A DNA stretch of 64,000 bases from Parazoarcus communis (GTDB taxonomy: Bacteria > Pseudomonadota > Gammaproteobacteria > Burkholderiales > Rhodocyclaceae). The translations under genes and the position numbers were made by a program. Below the pieces are notes generated by a model. The model saw only the letters and a program-made list of their open reading frames with translations. It did no database searches and was not told where the DNA came from. Below, in pieces: positions 38,340 to 46,706 of this stretch (position 1 is its first letter; the number at the start of each line of letters is the position of its first letter). The stretch spans positions 3,906,001-3,970,000 of the forward strand of contig NZ_CP022188.1 in the NCBI RefSeq assembly GCF_003111665.1. The letters run 5' to 3'.

Positions 38340-38768
38340 ATGGCCTACGACAACAACAACGTTTTTGCCCGCATCCTGCGCGGAGAGCTGCCCTGCCAGC
38401 GTCTTTACGAGGACGAGCACACCCTCGCCTTCCTCGACATCATGCCGCAGTCGGAAGGCCACACACTGGTGTTGCCCAAGGCGCCGGCCGAGTTCATCAC
38501 CGAGATGACCGACGCCTCGCTCGAGGCCACCATGCTCACGACGCGCAAACTTGCCCGTGCAGTGCAGGCGGTCACCGGCGCACCGGGCCTGCTGTTGTCG
38601 CAGTTCAACGGTGCGGCTGCCGGCCAGACCGTGCCGCATGTTCACTTTCACATCATTCCGCGCTTTCCCGACCAGCGTCTGAAGTCGCACGGTCGCGAAA
38701 AGGCCGAGCCAGCCGAGCTTGCCGCACTGGCCGAGCGCATCATCGCCGAACTCGCGAAATCTGCCTGA
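38340..38768 (+). CDS. HIT family nucleotide-binding hydrolase
   Basis: 142 residues. The histidine triad is complete in PHVHFHIIPR, and the N-terminal FARILRGELPCQRLYED is typical of HinT/HIT proteins. Substrates are nucleoside phosphoramidates or dinucleotides. It starts 55 bases after recJ and may be co-transcribed. Confidence 0.94.
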   Translation: MAYDNNNVFARILRGELPCQRLYEDEHTLAFLDIMPQSEGHTLVLPKAPAEFITEMTDASLEATMLTTRKLARAVQAVTGAPGLLLSQFNGAAAGQTVPHVHFHIIPRFPDQRLKSHGREKAEPAELAALAERIIAELAKSA

Positions 38769-38795
38769 GCACTCGGCCCGGCCGCACCCCGGGGC

Positions 38796-39200
38796 TTAAG
38801 GCTTCGGGGTCTTGTCGGCCATGCGCTGGATGTCATCCACCACCACCGACAGCGCGTTGGTGGAGACGAGCACTTCCACCAGCGACAGCACCAGCGACAC
38901 CGCCAGCGTAACGATGCTGACGCCGAACATCAGCTTTCCCGCCGCCTCGCTGTGCACGAACAGCGCCAGCATCGACAGCGCGCACATCAGAAAACTGAGC
39001 ACCCCGAAGGACTGCATGTACTGAATCATCGTGATGCGACGCTTCAGCCCCGGAATCTGCATCATCACGACCGGGCTGCTCGGGTCAGGCGAGGCGTGCA
39101 ACTGTCGGATCACCTGCGCCAGGCTCAGAAAGCGGTTGGTATACGCCAGCAACAGCAGCGAAATGGCAGGAAACAGCAAGGCGGGCGTGGTGAGATCCAT
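38796..39200 (-). CDS. DUF2721 membrane protein
   Basis: 134 residues with three membrane helices (about 6-22, 66-85, 90-112), matching the DUF2721 layout with the conserved charged loop LKRRITMIQY. Function unknown. Convergent with the HIT gene. Confidence 0.85.
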   Translation of the reverse strand: MDLTTPALLFPAISLLLLAYTNRFLSLAQVIRQLHASPDPSSPVVMMQIPGLKRRITMIQYMQSFGVLSFLMCALSMLALFVHSEAAGKLMFGVSIVTLAVSLVLSLVEVLVSTNALSVVVDDIQRMADKTPKP

Positions 39201-39288
39201 TGGGCGAGATCGATAGCGGAATTGCGCGCAAGTTTACCCCTTCCTTGCCTGACTCCAGACATTCGTTATCGGCGTACTTGCTCCGTTC

Positions 39289-39476
39289 CGGTATCGGGGC
39301 ATGGCCCGTCGGCGCAGACGTTCGCGGCCTTCGGCTCCCCATTGGCGAAGGCACTGCGGCGGCGTCGGCGCAAACTCGGTCGCTGCGCTCCCTCAAACAT
39401 GCGCCGCCGTGTTTCCGCCACAGCACCTTCGCCAATGGCGCTCTCGACAGCGCCGCCAAGCCACACCCCGATACCG
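39289..39476. repeat. Long imperfect inverted repeat in the gap before prfB
   Basis: The 442-base gap 39201-39642 has no gene. It holds a nested hairpin of about 190 bases: outer arms CGGTATCGGGG (39289-39299) / CCCCGATACCG (39466-39476); middle arms CCATTGGCGAAGG (39339-39351) / CCTTCGCCAATGG (39426-39438); inner arms CGGCGCA (39366-39372) / TGCGCCG (39400-39406). The apex contains TCGGTCGCTGCGCTCCCTC. The form suggests a dispersed non-coding repeat (REP/MITE-like) or a structured RNA. Confidence 0.65.
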
Positions 39477-39602
39477 TTCAGCACTTACCCTGCACCGCGA
39501 ACGTCTGCCCCGCGCAGTGACGCCCCGAGGCCCCGGCACCGGACCCCAGCGCCCAGCCCAGCTCACCCCCCATCTTCTGTCCGAATCCACGCCCTTCCCC
39601 GG

Positions 39603-39608
39603 TATAAT
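39603..39608 (+). promoter_or_regulatory. Candidate -10 element for prfB
   Basis: A perfect TATAAT lies 34 bases before the prfB start. The region 17 bases upstream has no clear TTGACA match, so the -35 element is weak. Confidence 0.5.
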
Positions 39609-39642
39609 GCCCGGTTTTCCGCATTGTCCCCCGGAGCTGTAA

Positions 39643-40747
39643 ATGGAAGCAGAACGCCAGAACGCCATCGCCGAAAAACTCGCCGACCTCGCAGCCCGCG
39701 GTCGCGAACTCCGGAGGTATCTTTGACTACGATGTGAAAGCATCGAAGCTCGAAGAAGTTAACCTCGCACTGGAAGACCCCACCGTCTGGGACAAGGCCG
39801 AACGTGCGCAGGAGCTTGGCAAGGAAAAGCGCCAGCTTGAGGACATCGTCGTCACCCTGCAGAACATCGACCAGCAGTCGAAGGATCTGAAGGACCTGTT
39901 CGAACTCGCCGAAGCTGAAGATGACGACGAGACCTTCGTCGCCGTCGAAGAAGACCTCGGCGACCTCGAAGCCTCGGTCAACAAGCTCGAATTCCGCCGC
40001 ATGTTCAGCAACCCGATGGACCCGAACGCCTGCTTCATCGAAATTCAGGCTGGCGCCGGCGGTACCGAAGCCCAGGACTGGGCCGGGATGCTCGAACGCA
40101 TGTACCTGCGCTACGCCGAAAAGAAAGGCTTCACCGTCGAACTGATGGAAGAAACCGAAGGCGAAGTCGCGGGCATCAAGAACTGCACGATCAAGGTCAG
40201 CGGCGACTACGCCTACGGCTTTCTGCGCACCGAAACCGGCATCCACCGCCTCGTGCGCAAGAGCCCGTTTGACTCTAACGCGCGGCGCCACACCAGCTTC
40301 ACCTCGGTGTTCGTGTTCCCGGAAGTGGATGATTCGATCGAGATCGAGATCAACCCCGCCGACCTGCGCGTCGACACCTACCGCGCCTCGGGTGCCGGTG
40401 GTCAGCACATCAACAAGACCGACTCTGCGGTGCGGATTACGCACGAGCCGACCGGAACCGTTGTGCAGTGCCAGAACGACCGCTCGCAGCACAAGAACCG
40501 TGCCGAAGCCATGTCGATGCTGAAAGCGCGTCTGTACGAACTGGAGTTGCGCAAGCGCCAGTCCGAACAGCAGAAGCTGGAAGACTCCAAGAGCGACATC
40601 GGCTGGGGACACCAGATCCGCTCCTACGTGCTCGACCAGTCGCGCATCAAGGATCTGCGCACCAACTACGAAGTCGGCAACACCCAGGCCGTCCTCGATG
40701 GCGACCTCGACGACTTCATCGCCGCCAGCCTCAAGCAGGGCGTCTAA
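39643..40747 (+). CDS. prfB: Peptide chain release factor 2, expressed by programmed +1 frameshift
   Basis: The gene is read as 39643-39723 joined to 39725-40747, giving 367 residues. Frame 0 from the ATG at 39643 stops at an in-frame TGA (39724-39726) after 27 codons; shifting +1 at CTT continues [11 protein letters not shown] in the long frame. RF2 recognises UGA and UAA; the anticodon-like tripeptide SPF is at residues 207-209 and the hydrolytic GGQ at 252-254. Low RF2 favours the shift, so the protein regulates its own level (established). A palindrome and the mksFEB-type operon follow. Confidence 0.97.
39712..39727 (+). other. Programmed +1 frameshift signal of prfB
   Basis: CGGAGG-TAT-CTT-TGA-C: an internal Shine-Dalgarno-like GGAGG (39713-39717), three bases, then the slippery CTT followed by TGA and C. 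The usual E. coli signal has AGGGGG before TATCTTTGAC; here the SD-like element is CGGAGG but the spacing is identical. Confidence 0.95.
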
Positions 40748-40758
40748 GCCCACGCCGG

Positions 40759-40785
40759 ACAGGTCGGTCATCATGACCGACCTGT
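40759..40785. promoter_or_regulatory. Perfect 12-bp palindrome between prfB and the SMC operon
   Basis: ACAGGTCGGTCA (40759-40770) and TGACCGACCTGT (40774-40785) flank a three-base loop. It ends 13 bases before the ATG at 40799 and has no T tract. It could be a terminator of prfB, an operator for the SMC genes, or an RNA hairpin limiting their translation. Confidence 0.6.
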
Positions 40786-40798
40786 GCAGTGCCTTCCT

Positions 40799-42100
40799 AT
40801 GATCGATCCCGACCTCTCCGACTTCCTCGCCGCAGGCGTCACCACAGATGACGTACCCGAACTCGCGCCGCTGCTGGCCGCACGCGGGATTGTCGGCACC
40901 TTCATCTCGCTGTTTCGCGGCTCGGACGCCGAGGTGTTGCTGCGCCTGCTGGTGCTGCGCGAGATCGGACAGGAAGCGGACGCCCCGCGCTGGTCGCCCG
41001 ACACCTTGCGCCGGCGGTTTTCCTACCTCGACCCGGTCAAGCTCGAAACCGTACTCAAGCGCCTGCGCGAGCACGACCTGCTCGCATTCGCAGACGACGG
41101 CCTCTATCACCTGTCGGACATGGGCCGCAACGCGGTTGCCGCGCTGTCGATGCTGCTGCGTTTCAGCGCCGAGGAAGACGCCGAACTCGGGTTTCTCACC
41201 GCGCAGCTCGCCGGCCTCAGCGCCACCGGCAGCATTACGCCCGACGCCCTCAGCCACCTGTTGTCCAAGCTCAACGACCTCACCTGGCACTTCGAGGAGG
41301 CCATCGCCTCGGGCTCGGAATTCCGCATCGTCACCGCCCGCAGCCGGCTCAAGGCCAACGGCCGCTGGCTCGACCGCGGCACCGGCATCCTGCGTGAGCT
41401 GCTCACCGACCCCGAAGTCGATTTCGAGATTGCCCGCGTCGCCCAGCGCATCGGTCTGGCGCAATCCCGTCTCGCCCGGGTGGACGCCGCCTTCCAGCGT
41501 GCGCTCAACAAGATCGAGACCCAGCGCGTCACGCTTGGCGGATCGGGCATTTCCTCATCCGACGTCTCGGCCTGGCTGCGCCATCAGGATTCGGCGCACC
41601 TTGCTGATCTGATCCTCGGCGCACTCGACGCTGCGCCCGCGCCCGCTTTCCTTGCCGGCGGCCACGAACTGCTGGATCGTGCCGAAGCGGCGCTGGGCGC
41701 CGACGCGCCCGAAAAAGCGGCCACAGCCGAACTGCCCGCTGCGCACGACGCCCCGACCTCGATCGCCCCCGAGCACGAGGACCTGCGCCTGCTCGAACAC
41801 TTCGGCCATCGCCTCGAACAACTGCAACAGCCGGCGCCCCTGCACGCCGTGGTGAGCGGCGGCGGATTCGCTGCGGCAAGTTACCGCCTGTCCCTGCTCG
41901 CACTGCTCGCCGATGGCGGCGAAGGCGGCCCGGCGGATGGCCCCGTCGGCCAGTTCATGCGCCTGCCGCTGCAGATCGAGTTCACCGACCAGCTGGTGGA
42001 TGTCGATGAAGACGAGATCGCACGCATGACCGCAGGCGAGATCCGCCCCGCTCAAGGCAGCGCCCGCCCCGCGGACGCCCCCTCCGCCACGGAGACCTGA
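40799..42100 (+). CDS. Kleisin-like subunit of an SMC complex (MksF / JetA type)
   Basis: 433 residues from the ATG at 40799 (the frame is open to 40784). Predominantly helical, with a winged-helix-like N-terminal part (about 50-115: SPDTLRRRFSYLDPVKLETV) and acidic C-terminal segments. I assign it by position and size as first gene of a three-gene set whose third gene is an SMC ATPase; MksF in Pseudomonas is of similar size. Sequence alone is not decisive. The stop overlaps the next start by one base (TGATG), so translation is coupled. Confidence 0.7.
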   Translation: MIDPDLSDFLAAGVTTDDVPELAPLLAARGIVGTFISLFRGSDAEVLLRLLVLREIGQEADAPRWSPDTLRRRFSYLDPVKLETVLKRLREHDLLAFADDGLYHLSDMGRNAVAALSMLLRFSAEEDAELGFLTAQLAGLSATGSITPDALSHLLSKLNDLTWHFEEAIASGSEFRIVTARSRLKANGRWLDRGTGILRELLTDPEVDFEIARVAQRIGLAQSRLARVDAAFQRALNKIETQRVTLGGSGISSSDVSAWLRHQDSAHLADLILGALDAAPAPAFLAGGHELLDRAEAALGADAPEKAATAELPAAHDAPTSIAPEHEDLRLLEHFGHRLEQLQQPAPLHAVVSGGGFAAASYRLSLLALLADGGEGGPADGPVGQFMRLPLQIEFTDQLVDVDEDEIARMTAGEIRPAQGSARPADAPSATET

Positions 42101-42813
42101 TGGAACACGAACTGCAAACCCTCACCGCGCGCCTGCTCAACCATCGCTGGCTGCCGCGAACCGATCGCCTGGTGCGCCGCGCCCTGGTGGACGAAACCTT
42201 CCGCCTCGATCTCGACCGTCGCCTCGCCGCCGTCGGCCTGCGCCTGCTCGACAACCCCTATGCCGCGCACGTCGCCGTCGGTCTCAATGCCGACATGCAC
42301 GAACCGGTGTTTGGCGCCACCCGCGAATACGCCGCCAGCAACCTCGGCCTCACCCGCGACGAGATCGCCCTGCTGGTCATCATCTGGTCGCTCATCGTGC
42401 TGCCCAAGCGCGAGCGTCAGGTCACCCGGCGCGACGTTATCGACGACGGCCAGACTGACATGTTTGGCGGCGACAAGCCGGTGCCGCACGGCGACTCCGT
42501 ATCTGCCGGCCTGTCCGAGGCCTCGCTGATCGCAGACTTCGGTTCCCGCCTTGGCGGCAAGACCAAGGTGCGCAACTTCGCCCTCGGCAAGCTCGCCCGC
42601 CTCGGCTTCATCGAGCGCCGCAATGGCCAGATCCTCGAAGGCCCGCTGCTCGACGTCGCCCTCGATTACCGCCTTCTCGCAGACCGCATCATCCACGGCA
42701 CCCTGGCCGACGTACTCGCCGAAGCCGGCCACGAAGTACCCAACGCGAACGCGCTCGACATCGCCGACGTGCTCCCCGACGACGACCTGCCCGACGAAGA
42801 CACGGAAGACTGA
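42100..42813 (+). CDS. Kite-like subunit of an SMC complex (MksE / JetB type)
   Basis: 237 residues with winged-helix character (LGLTRDEIALLVIIWSLIV and FALGKLARLGFIERRNG) and a very acidic tail (DIADVLPDDDLPDEDTED). Size, order and fold suggestion match MksE/JetB (DUF4194-like) proteins, which dimerise and bind the kleisin. One-base overlap with the gene before, five-base gap to the SMC gene. Confidence 0.7.
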   Translation: MEHELQTLTARLLNHRWLPRTDRLVRRALVDETFRLDLDRRLAAVGLRLLDNPYAAHVAVGLNADMHEPVFGATREYAASNLGLTRDEIALLVIIWSLIVLPKRERQVTRRDVIDDGQTDMFGGDKPVPHGDSVSAGLSEASLIADFGSRLGGKTKVRNFALGKLARLGFIERRNGQILEGPLLDVALDYRLLADRIIHGTLADVLAEAGHEVPNANALDIADVLPDDDLPDEDTED

Positions 42814-42818
42814 TCACG

Positions 42819-45608
42819 ATGTTTCACATCAAGACGCTCGAACTCGTCCACTGGGACTACTGGCGCCGCTTCAGCCTGCCGCTGGACGCCCAGATCATCA
42901 CCATCGTCGGCCCCAACGGCTCAGGCAAGACCACCCTGCTCGACGCCATGCGTACGCTGTTCGCGCTGCGTTGCTCGGGCAAGCGCGACTTCCGCCGCTA
43001 TGTGCGCCGCGCCGAGCGCAGCTTCGCGTGGATTCGCGCCGTGGTCGCCAACGTGCCCGGCACCAACGGGCGCCGCCCCTTCTTCCCGTGTCTCGCCGAC
43101 GAAGTCACGCTCGCCTGTCGCATCCGCAAGAGCGGCGGCGAATGGACCCGCGACTACGCCATCGTCGACGGCAACCTGTCCATCGAAGAGCTCGAAACCT
43201 CGAGCGACTGGACCGGCCTGCGCGACTACCAGACCCGGCTCGCCTGGGGCGGACTGACCCCCGCCATCGCCAAGGTGCTGTCGCTCGAACAGGGCGACAC
43301 CGACAAGCTGTGCGAATACTCGCCCAAGGCCCTGCTCGAACTCGTTTTCGATGTCTTCGGCGACAAGGAAGTGCTCGACAACTACGCCGCTGCCCGCGAG
43401 GAACAGAAGAACGCCGAACGCGAAATCGAATCGCTCGGTATCGACCTCGACCGTCTGCGCGCCCAGGCCGAAACCAAGCGCCTCGAGGCCGATCGCTTCC
43501 TGGAGTGGAAGCAGCTCAGCGATGAGATCCACGCCCTCGAAGCCGAGATCGTGCCGCGCCTCGAATGCGCGGAGCTCACCCGCGAGATCGCTACCGAGCG
43601 CGACGAACTGCTGCGCCTCAACCGCGAGCGCGCCAGCAAGCTCGCCGAGCAGCGCGATGCCCGCACCCGCGTCGCCGACATCCAGACCGAGCAGCAGGCC
43701 GCAGCCGCCGAACGCAATCGCCTCAAGCAGCAGGACAAGGACGCCGAACAGCGCCACCTTGCGGCTCACGACCGCGTACGCGACCTTGAGAAAACACTGG
43801 CCGAGCGCGACGCCCTGCGCACGCAGCTTGCCACCGAGCACGGCGCCGACGCCGTTGCGCTGGAGAAAGAACACGAAGCCGCCGACGCCACGCTGCTCGC
43901 TCTGCGCCGCAAGGAGCGCGAACTGCTCGCCGCCTTCGAGGAAAGAACCGAACATCTGCGCGCTGCCCGCAGCCGCAGTGGCCCGCCGGGCGACGTCGAG
44001 GTCAGCCGCTTTCGCGCCACCCTGTCGGCCGAAGGCATTGCCCACCAAGGGCTGGCCGAAGTCGTCGAAGTCACCGATCCCGCGTGGCAGGTCGCCATCG
44101 AAGCCATCCTTCGCCCCTACCGCCACGTGATCCTGCTCGAGCGCGAATCCGACCGCTACGCGGCATGGGCACTCGGTGAGCGCGAGCGCTTCCGCCACTT
44201 CGTCGTGCCCGAGCGCGAAACCGCACCACCGCCGCGCCCGATGAGCCTGGCCGAAGTGGTCAACTTCAGCGCACAGGTACCGCGCTGGCTCACCGACCTG
44301 CTCAACCGCATCCGCCGCGTCGAGGACGCGGAATCCGCCCGCGACCTGCCGCGCGAGCAGGAATGGATCACCCGCGACGCCTACCACCGCGAACGCCGCG
44401 GTGCGCGGCACCTTGGCCGCCCGCACGACTTCCACTTCGGCGAACTCGCCCGCCAGTCGCGCATCGACGACCTCGAAGACGAGATCGCCCAGCTCGACAA
44501 GCAGTTGCAGGCCATCCGGCCCAGGCTCGACGCTGCCAGCGACAAGCTCACCGGCATCCGCCAGCGCCTGCTCGGCCTGCAATCCGCCCAGCTGCTCGCG
44601 GCCAACACCGAGAAATACGCCAGCGCGGAAGCCGAACTGCCCGCCGCCGCCAAGGCCCTCACCGAAGCCATCGCAGAACGTGCCGACACCCGCGGCGCAC
44701 TCGACGAAGTGGCCGAGAAGCTGCGCGGCATCGAGATCGAACTCGACCGCCGCAACCGCGAACAAAAAGCCGTCGACCTGCGTCTGGCAGACATTGCGCG
44801 CGAACACGCCCCGCGTCGTCACGCCCAGGCCCAGCGCATCATGAAGCTGCGTCGCCGCCGTCGCGGCATGCCCGCGCACTGGATGGACCACGCCGACATC
44901 GCGCTGCTCGCCGACAAATACGGCGACGCCCGCGGCGCCCGCCTGCAACTCGAGCGCCTGCACCGTCACCTCGACGAAGGTGACTGGATCACCGACATCT
45001 CGGTGCTCACCCTGCGCGACCGCATCACCGCCGACCTGCGCACCCGCGAACGCGACTACGGCGACCGTCAGGCCTACTGCGCCACCGCCAGCCGCCACAC
45101 CGACGAAGCCCGCGCCGCCTACATCGCCAAGCTGCGCGCCACCGTGCGCCAGTACGGCAAGAACCTGAAGTCGCTTGGCGACCTTTCCAACGTCAGCGTC
45201 GACTGCCCCACCCCGCACCTTGAGAACGACGACGTCTCGCTTGGCGCCGCCGGCCTCGAAGTGCGCTTCGACTTCGACCGCAAGGGCGCAGTCGGCCTCA
45301 ATGACGGCGAAGCCTCGGGCGGCCAGCAGGTCATGAAATCCCTCATCCTGCTCATCGCCCTGCTGATGGACGACGCCCGCCCCGGCGGCTTCGTCTTCAT
45401 CGACGAACCCTTCGCCCACCTCGACGTCGCCAACATCGACCGCGTCGGCACCTTCCTGCGCGCCACCCGCGCGCAATACCTCATCACGACGCCGGTAACG
45501 CACAACGCAAACGTATTCGCGCCCGCGCAGCTGACGCTGGTCACGCGGAAAAAACCGCCCGCAGAAGAATGGGCACCGCCGATCGGCGTGCTGACGCGCG
45601 AACTGTAA
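42819..45608 (+). CDS. SMC-type condensin ATPase (MksB-like)
   Basis: 929 residues, shorter than canonical SMC or MukB (1150-1480) and close to Pseudomonas MksB. Walker A GPNGSGKTT at 31-39; coiled coil about 180-390 (Ala/Glu/Arg-rich); a hinge-like globular region about 395-520 (GIAHQGLAEVVEV, EAILRPYRHVILLERES); second coiled coil; ABC signature SGGQQ at 833-837; Walker B with DE at 862-863 and D-loop AHLD. All ATPase elements look functional. With the two preceding genes it should form a chromosome- or plasmid-organising complex. MksG/JetD, the nuclease that makes such complexes anti-plasmid (Wadjet), is absent next to it. Confidence 0.85.
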   Translation: MFHIKTLELVHWDYWRRFSLPLDAQIITIVGPNGSGKTTLLDAMRTLFALRCSGKRDFRRYVRRAERSFAWIRAVVANVPGTNGRRPFFPCLADEVTLACRIRKSGGEWTRDYAIVDGNLSIEELETSSDWTGLRDYQTRLAWGGLTPAIAKVLSLEQGDTDKLCEYSPKALLELVFDVFGDKEVLDNYAAAREEQKNAEREIESLGIDLDRLRAQAETKRLEADRFLEWKQLSDEIHALEAEIVPRLECAELTREIATERDELLRLNRERASKLAEQRDARTRVADIQTEQQAAAAERNRLKQQDKDAEQRHLAAHDRVRDLEKTLAERDALRTQLATEHGADAVALEKEHEAADATLLALRRKERELLAAFEERTEHLRAARSRSGPPGDVEVSRFRATLSAEGIAHQGLAEVVEVTDPAWQVAIEAILRPYRHVILLERESDRYAAWALGERERFRHFVVPERETAPPPRPMSLAEVVNFSAQVPRWLTDLLNRIRRVEDAESARDLPREQEWITRDAYHRERRGARHLGRPHDFHFGELARQSRIDDLEDEIAQLDKQLQAIRPRLDAASDKLTGIRQRLLGLQSAQLLAANTEKYASAEAELPAAAKALTEAIAERADTRGALDEVAEKLRGIEIELDRRNREQKAVDLRLADIAREHAPRRHAQAQRIMKLRRRRRGMPAHWMDHADIALLADKYGDARGARLQLERLHRHLDEGDWITDISVLTLRDRITADLRTRERDYGDRQAYCATASRHTDEARAAYIAKLRATVRQYGKNLKSLGDLSNVSVDCPTPHLENDDVSLGAAGLEVRFDFDRKGAVGLNDGEASGGQQVMKSLILLIALLMDDARPGGFVFIDEPFAHLDVANIDRVGTFLRATRAQYLITTPVTHNANVFAPAQLTLVTRKKPPAEEWAPPIGVLTREL

Positions 45609-45628
45609 ATCAAAGGTGTAAATCAAAG

Positions 45629-45671
45629 GGGTCAGAGTCGTTTGATCGGTCAAATCAAACGACTCTGACCC
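45629..45671. repeat. REP-like palindrome
   Basis: Two perfect 18-base arms, GGGTCAGAGTCGTTTGAT (45629-45646) and its exact reverse complement (45654-45671), flank a seven-base loop. A shorter copy of its AAATCAAAGG foot lies at 45607-45616. The GGGGTCAGAGTC core resembles REP sequences mobilised by REP-associated tyrosine transposases. It sits 20 bases past the SMC stop and could also act as a transcript-end hairpin. Confidence 0.75.
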
Positions 45672-45787
45672 GAATGGTGCTTTGAATGGTACTTACGTGG
45701 ACTAAACCGCTAGCGCGGTAGGGGGTGATCCACACTCCGAAGGGAAACCCGCGCATTCCCGCGAAGCCCGCATTGGAGAGGGATTGG

Positions 45788-46697
45788 ATGGCTGTTCGCA
45801 GCCCTTCATTCCCTTCCGACAGGCGCTTCGCCATAACTCCCCTTCGCCAGCGCATGCTCGAAGACATGAGTATCCGCAATTTCGCCGAGAACACTCAGCT
45901 CTCTTACCTCCAGCAGATCAGCGCCTACGCGCGCTACGTCAGTCGCTCGCCCGAAGTGCTCGGGCCCGAGGACGTGCGCACGTACCAGGTCCATCTAGTC
46001 GAAGGGCGCAAGCTCTCCGCCGCGAGCGTGGGCATCGCGACTTCGGCGCTGCGGTTACTCTACAAGTTCACGCTCAAGCGCGACTGGGCACCGGAGGACA
46101 TTCCGATGCCGAAGAAGCCGTTCCGGCTGCCGGTCATCCTGAGCCGCGACGAGGTGACGCGCCTCCTCGAGTCCGTCGCTAACCTGAAGCACCGCACGCT
46201 TCTCACCACCACGTCCGCCGCGGGCTTGCGCGTGTCGGAGGCCACGCATCTGCGGGTCACCGACATCGACAGCCAGCGCATGGTGCTGCGCATCGACCAG
46301 GGCAAGGGCCGCAAGAATCGAGACGTGATGCTGTCGCCGCGGCGGCTGGAAGCCTTGCGCGCGTACTGGAGATGCGAGCGCCCCCGCATGTGGCTGTTCC
46401 CGGGGAAGCTGCCGGAGCAGCCGATCGCCAAAGGCGCCGTCGAGGCTGCGTGCCAGAAGGCCCGTCGCACCGCAGGCCTCACCAAGGCGGTCACTCCGCA
46501 TTCGCTGCGCCACGCCTTCGCCACACATCTGCTGGAAGCGGGAACCGACGTGCGCACCATCCAGCTGCTACTCGGACACGACCACCTCGCGCTACCTGAA
46601 AGTCGCCACCAGCACGGTGTGTGCGACCCGCAGCCCGCTCGACTGGTTGCCGGCACCGGTGGTGCTACCCGCGGAGACGCCGCCCGCGCACTTCTGA
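45788..46697 (+). pseudogene. Tyrosine recombinase (phage-integrase family), frameshifted before the catalytic tyrosine
   Basis: From the ATG at 45788 the protein shows an N-terminal SAM-like domain and catalytic residues: Arg in AAGLRVSEATHL, Lys in GKGRKNRD, HSLRHAF and LLLGHDHL. Right after this, near 46588-46592, the frame is lost. The expected C-terminus RYLKVATSTVCATRSPL, including the nucleophilic Tyr (46593-46595), lies in the next frame and ends at TGA 46695-46697. In the original frame translation runs on to 46702 with unrelated residues and no catalytic tyrosine. This recombinase type accompanies some IS91 transposases. Confidence 0.85.
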
Positions 46698-46706
46698 GTT
46701 AACGTC

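Noticed and set aside
39734..40747. prfB as a simple gene starting at GTG 39734
   Set aside because: No ribosome site of its own in the right role, and the upstream 27 codons with the frameshift signal match RF2 genes.
39563..41464. 633-codon minus-strand frame across prfB and the first SMC-operon gene
   Set aside because: Spans two well-supported plus-strand genes and the gap before prfB, and shows no recognisable sequence.
42921..45653. 910-codon open frame antisense to the SMC gene
   Set aside because: It mirrors the third-position GC bias of the SMC gene; the translation is low-complexity Gly/Ala/Val with no domain, while the plus strand encodes a complete ATPase.
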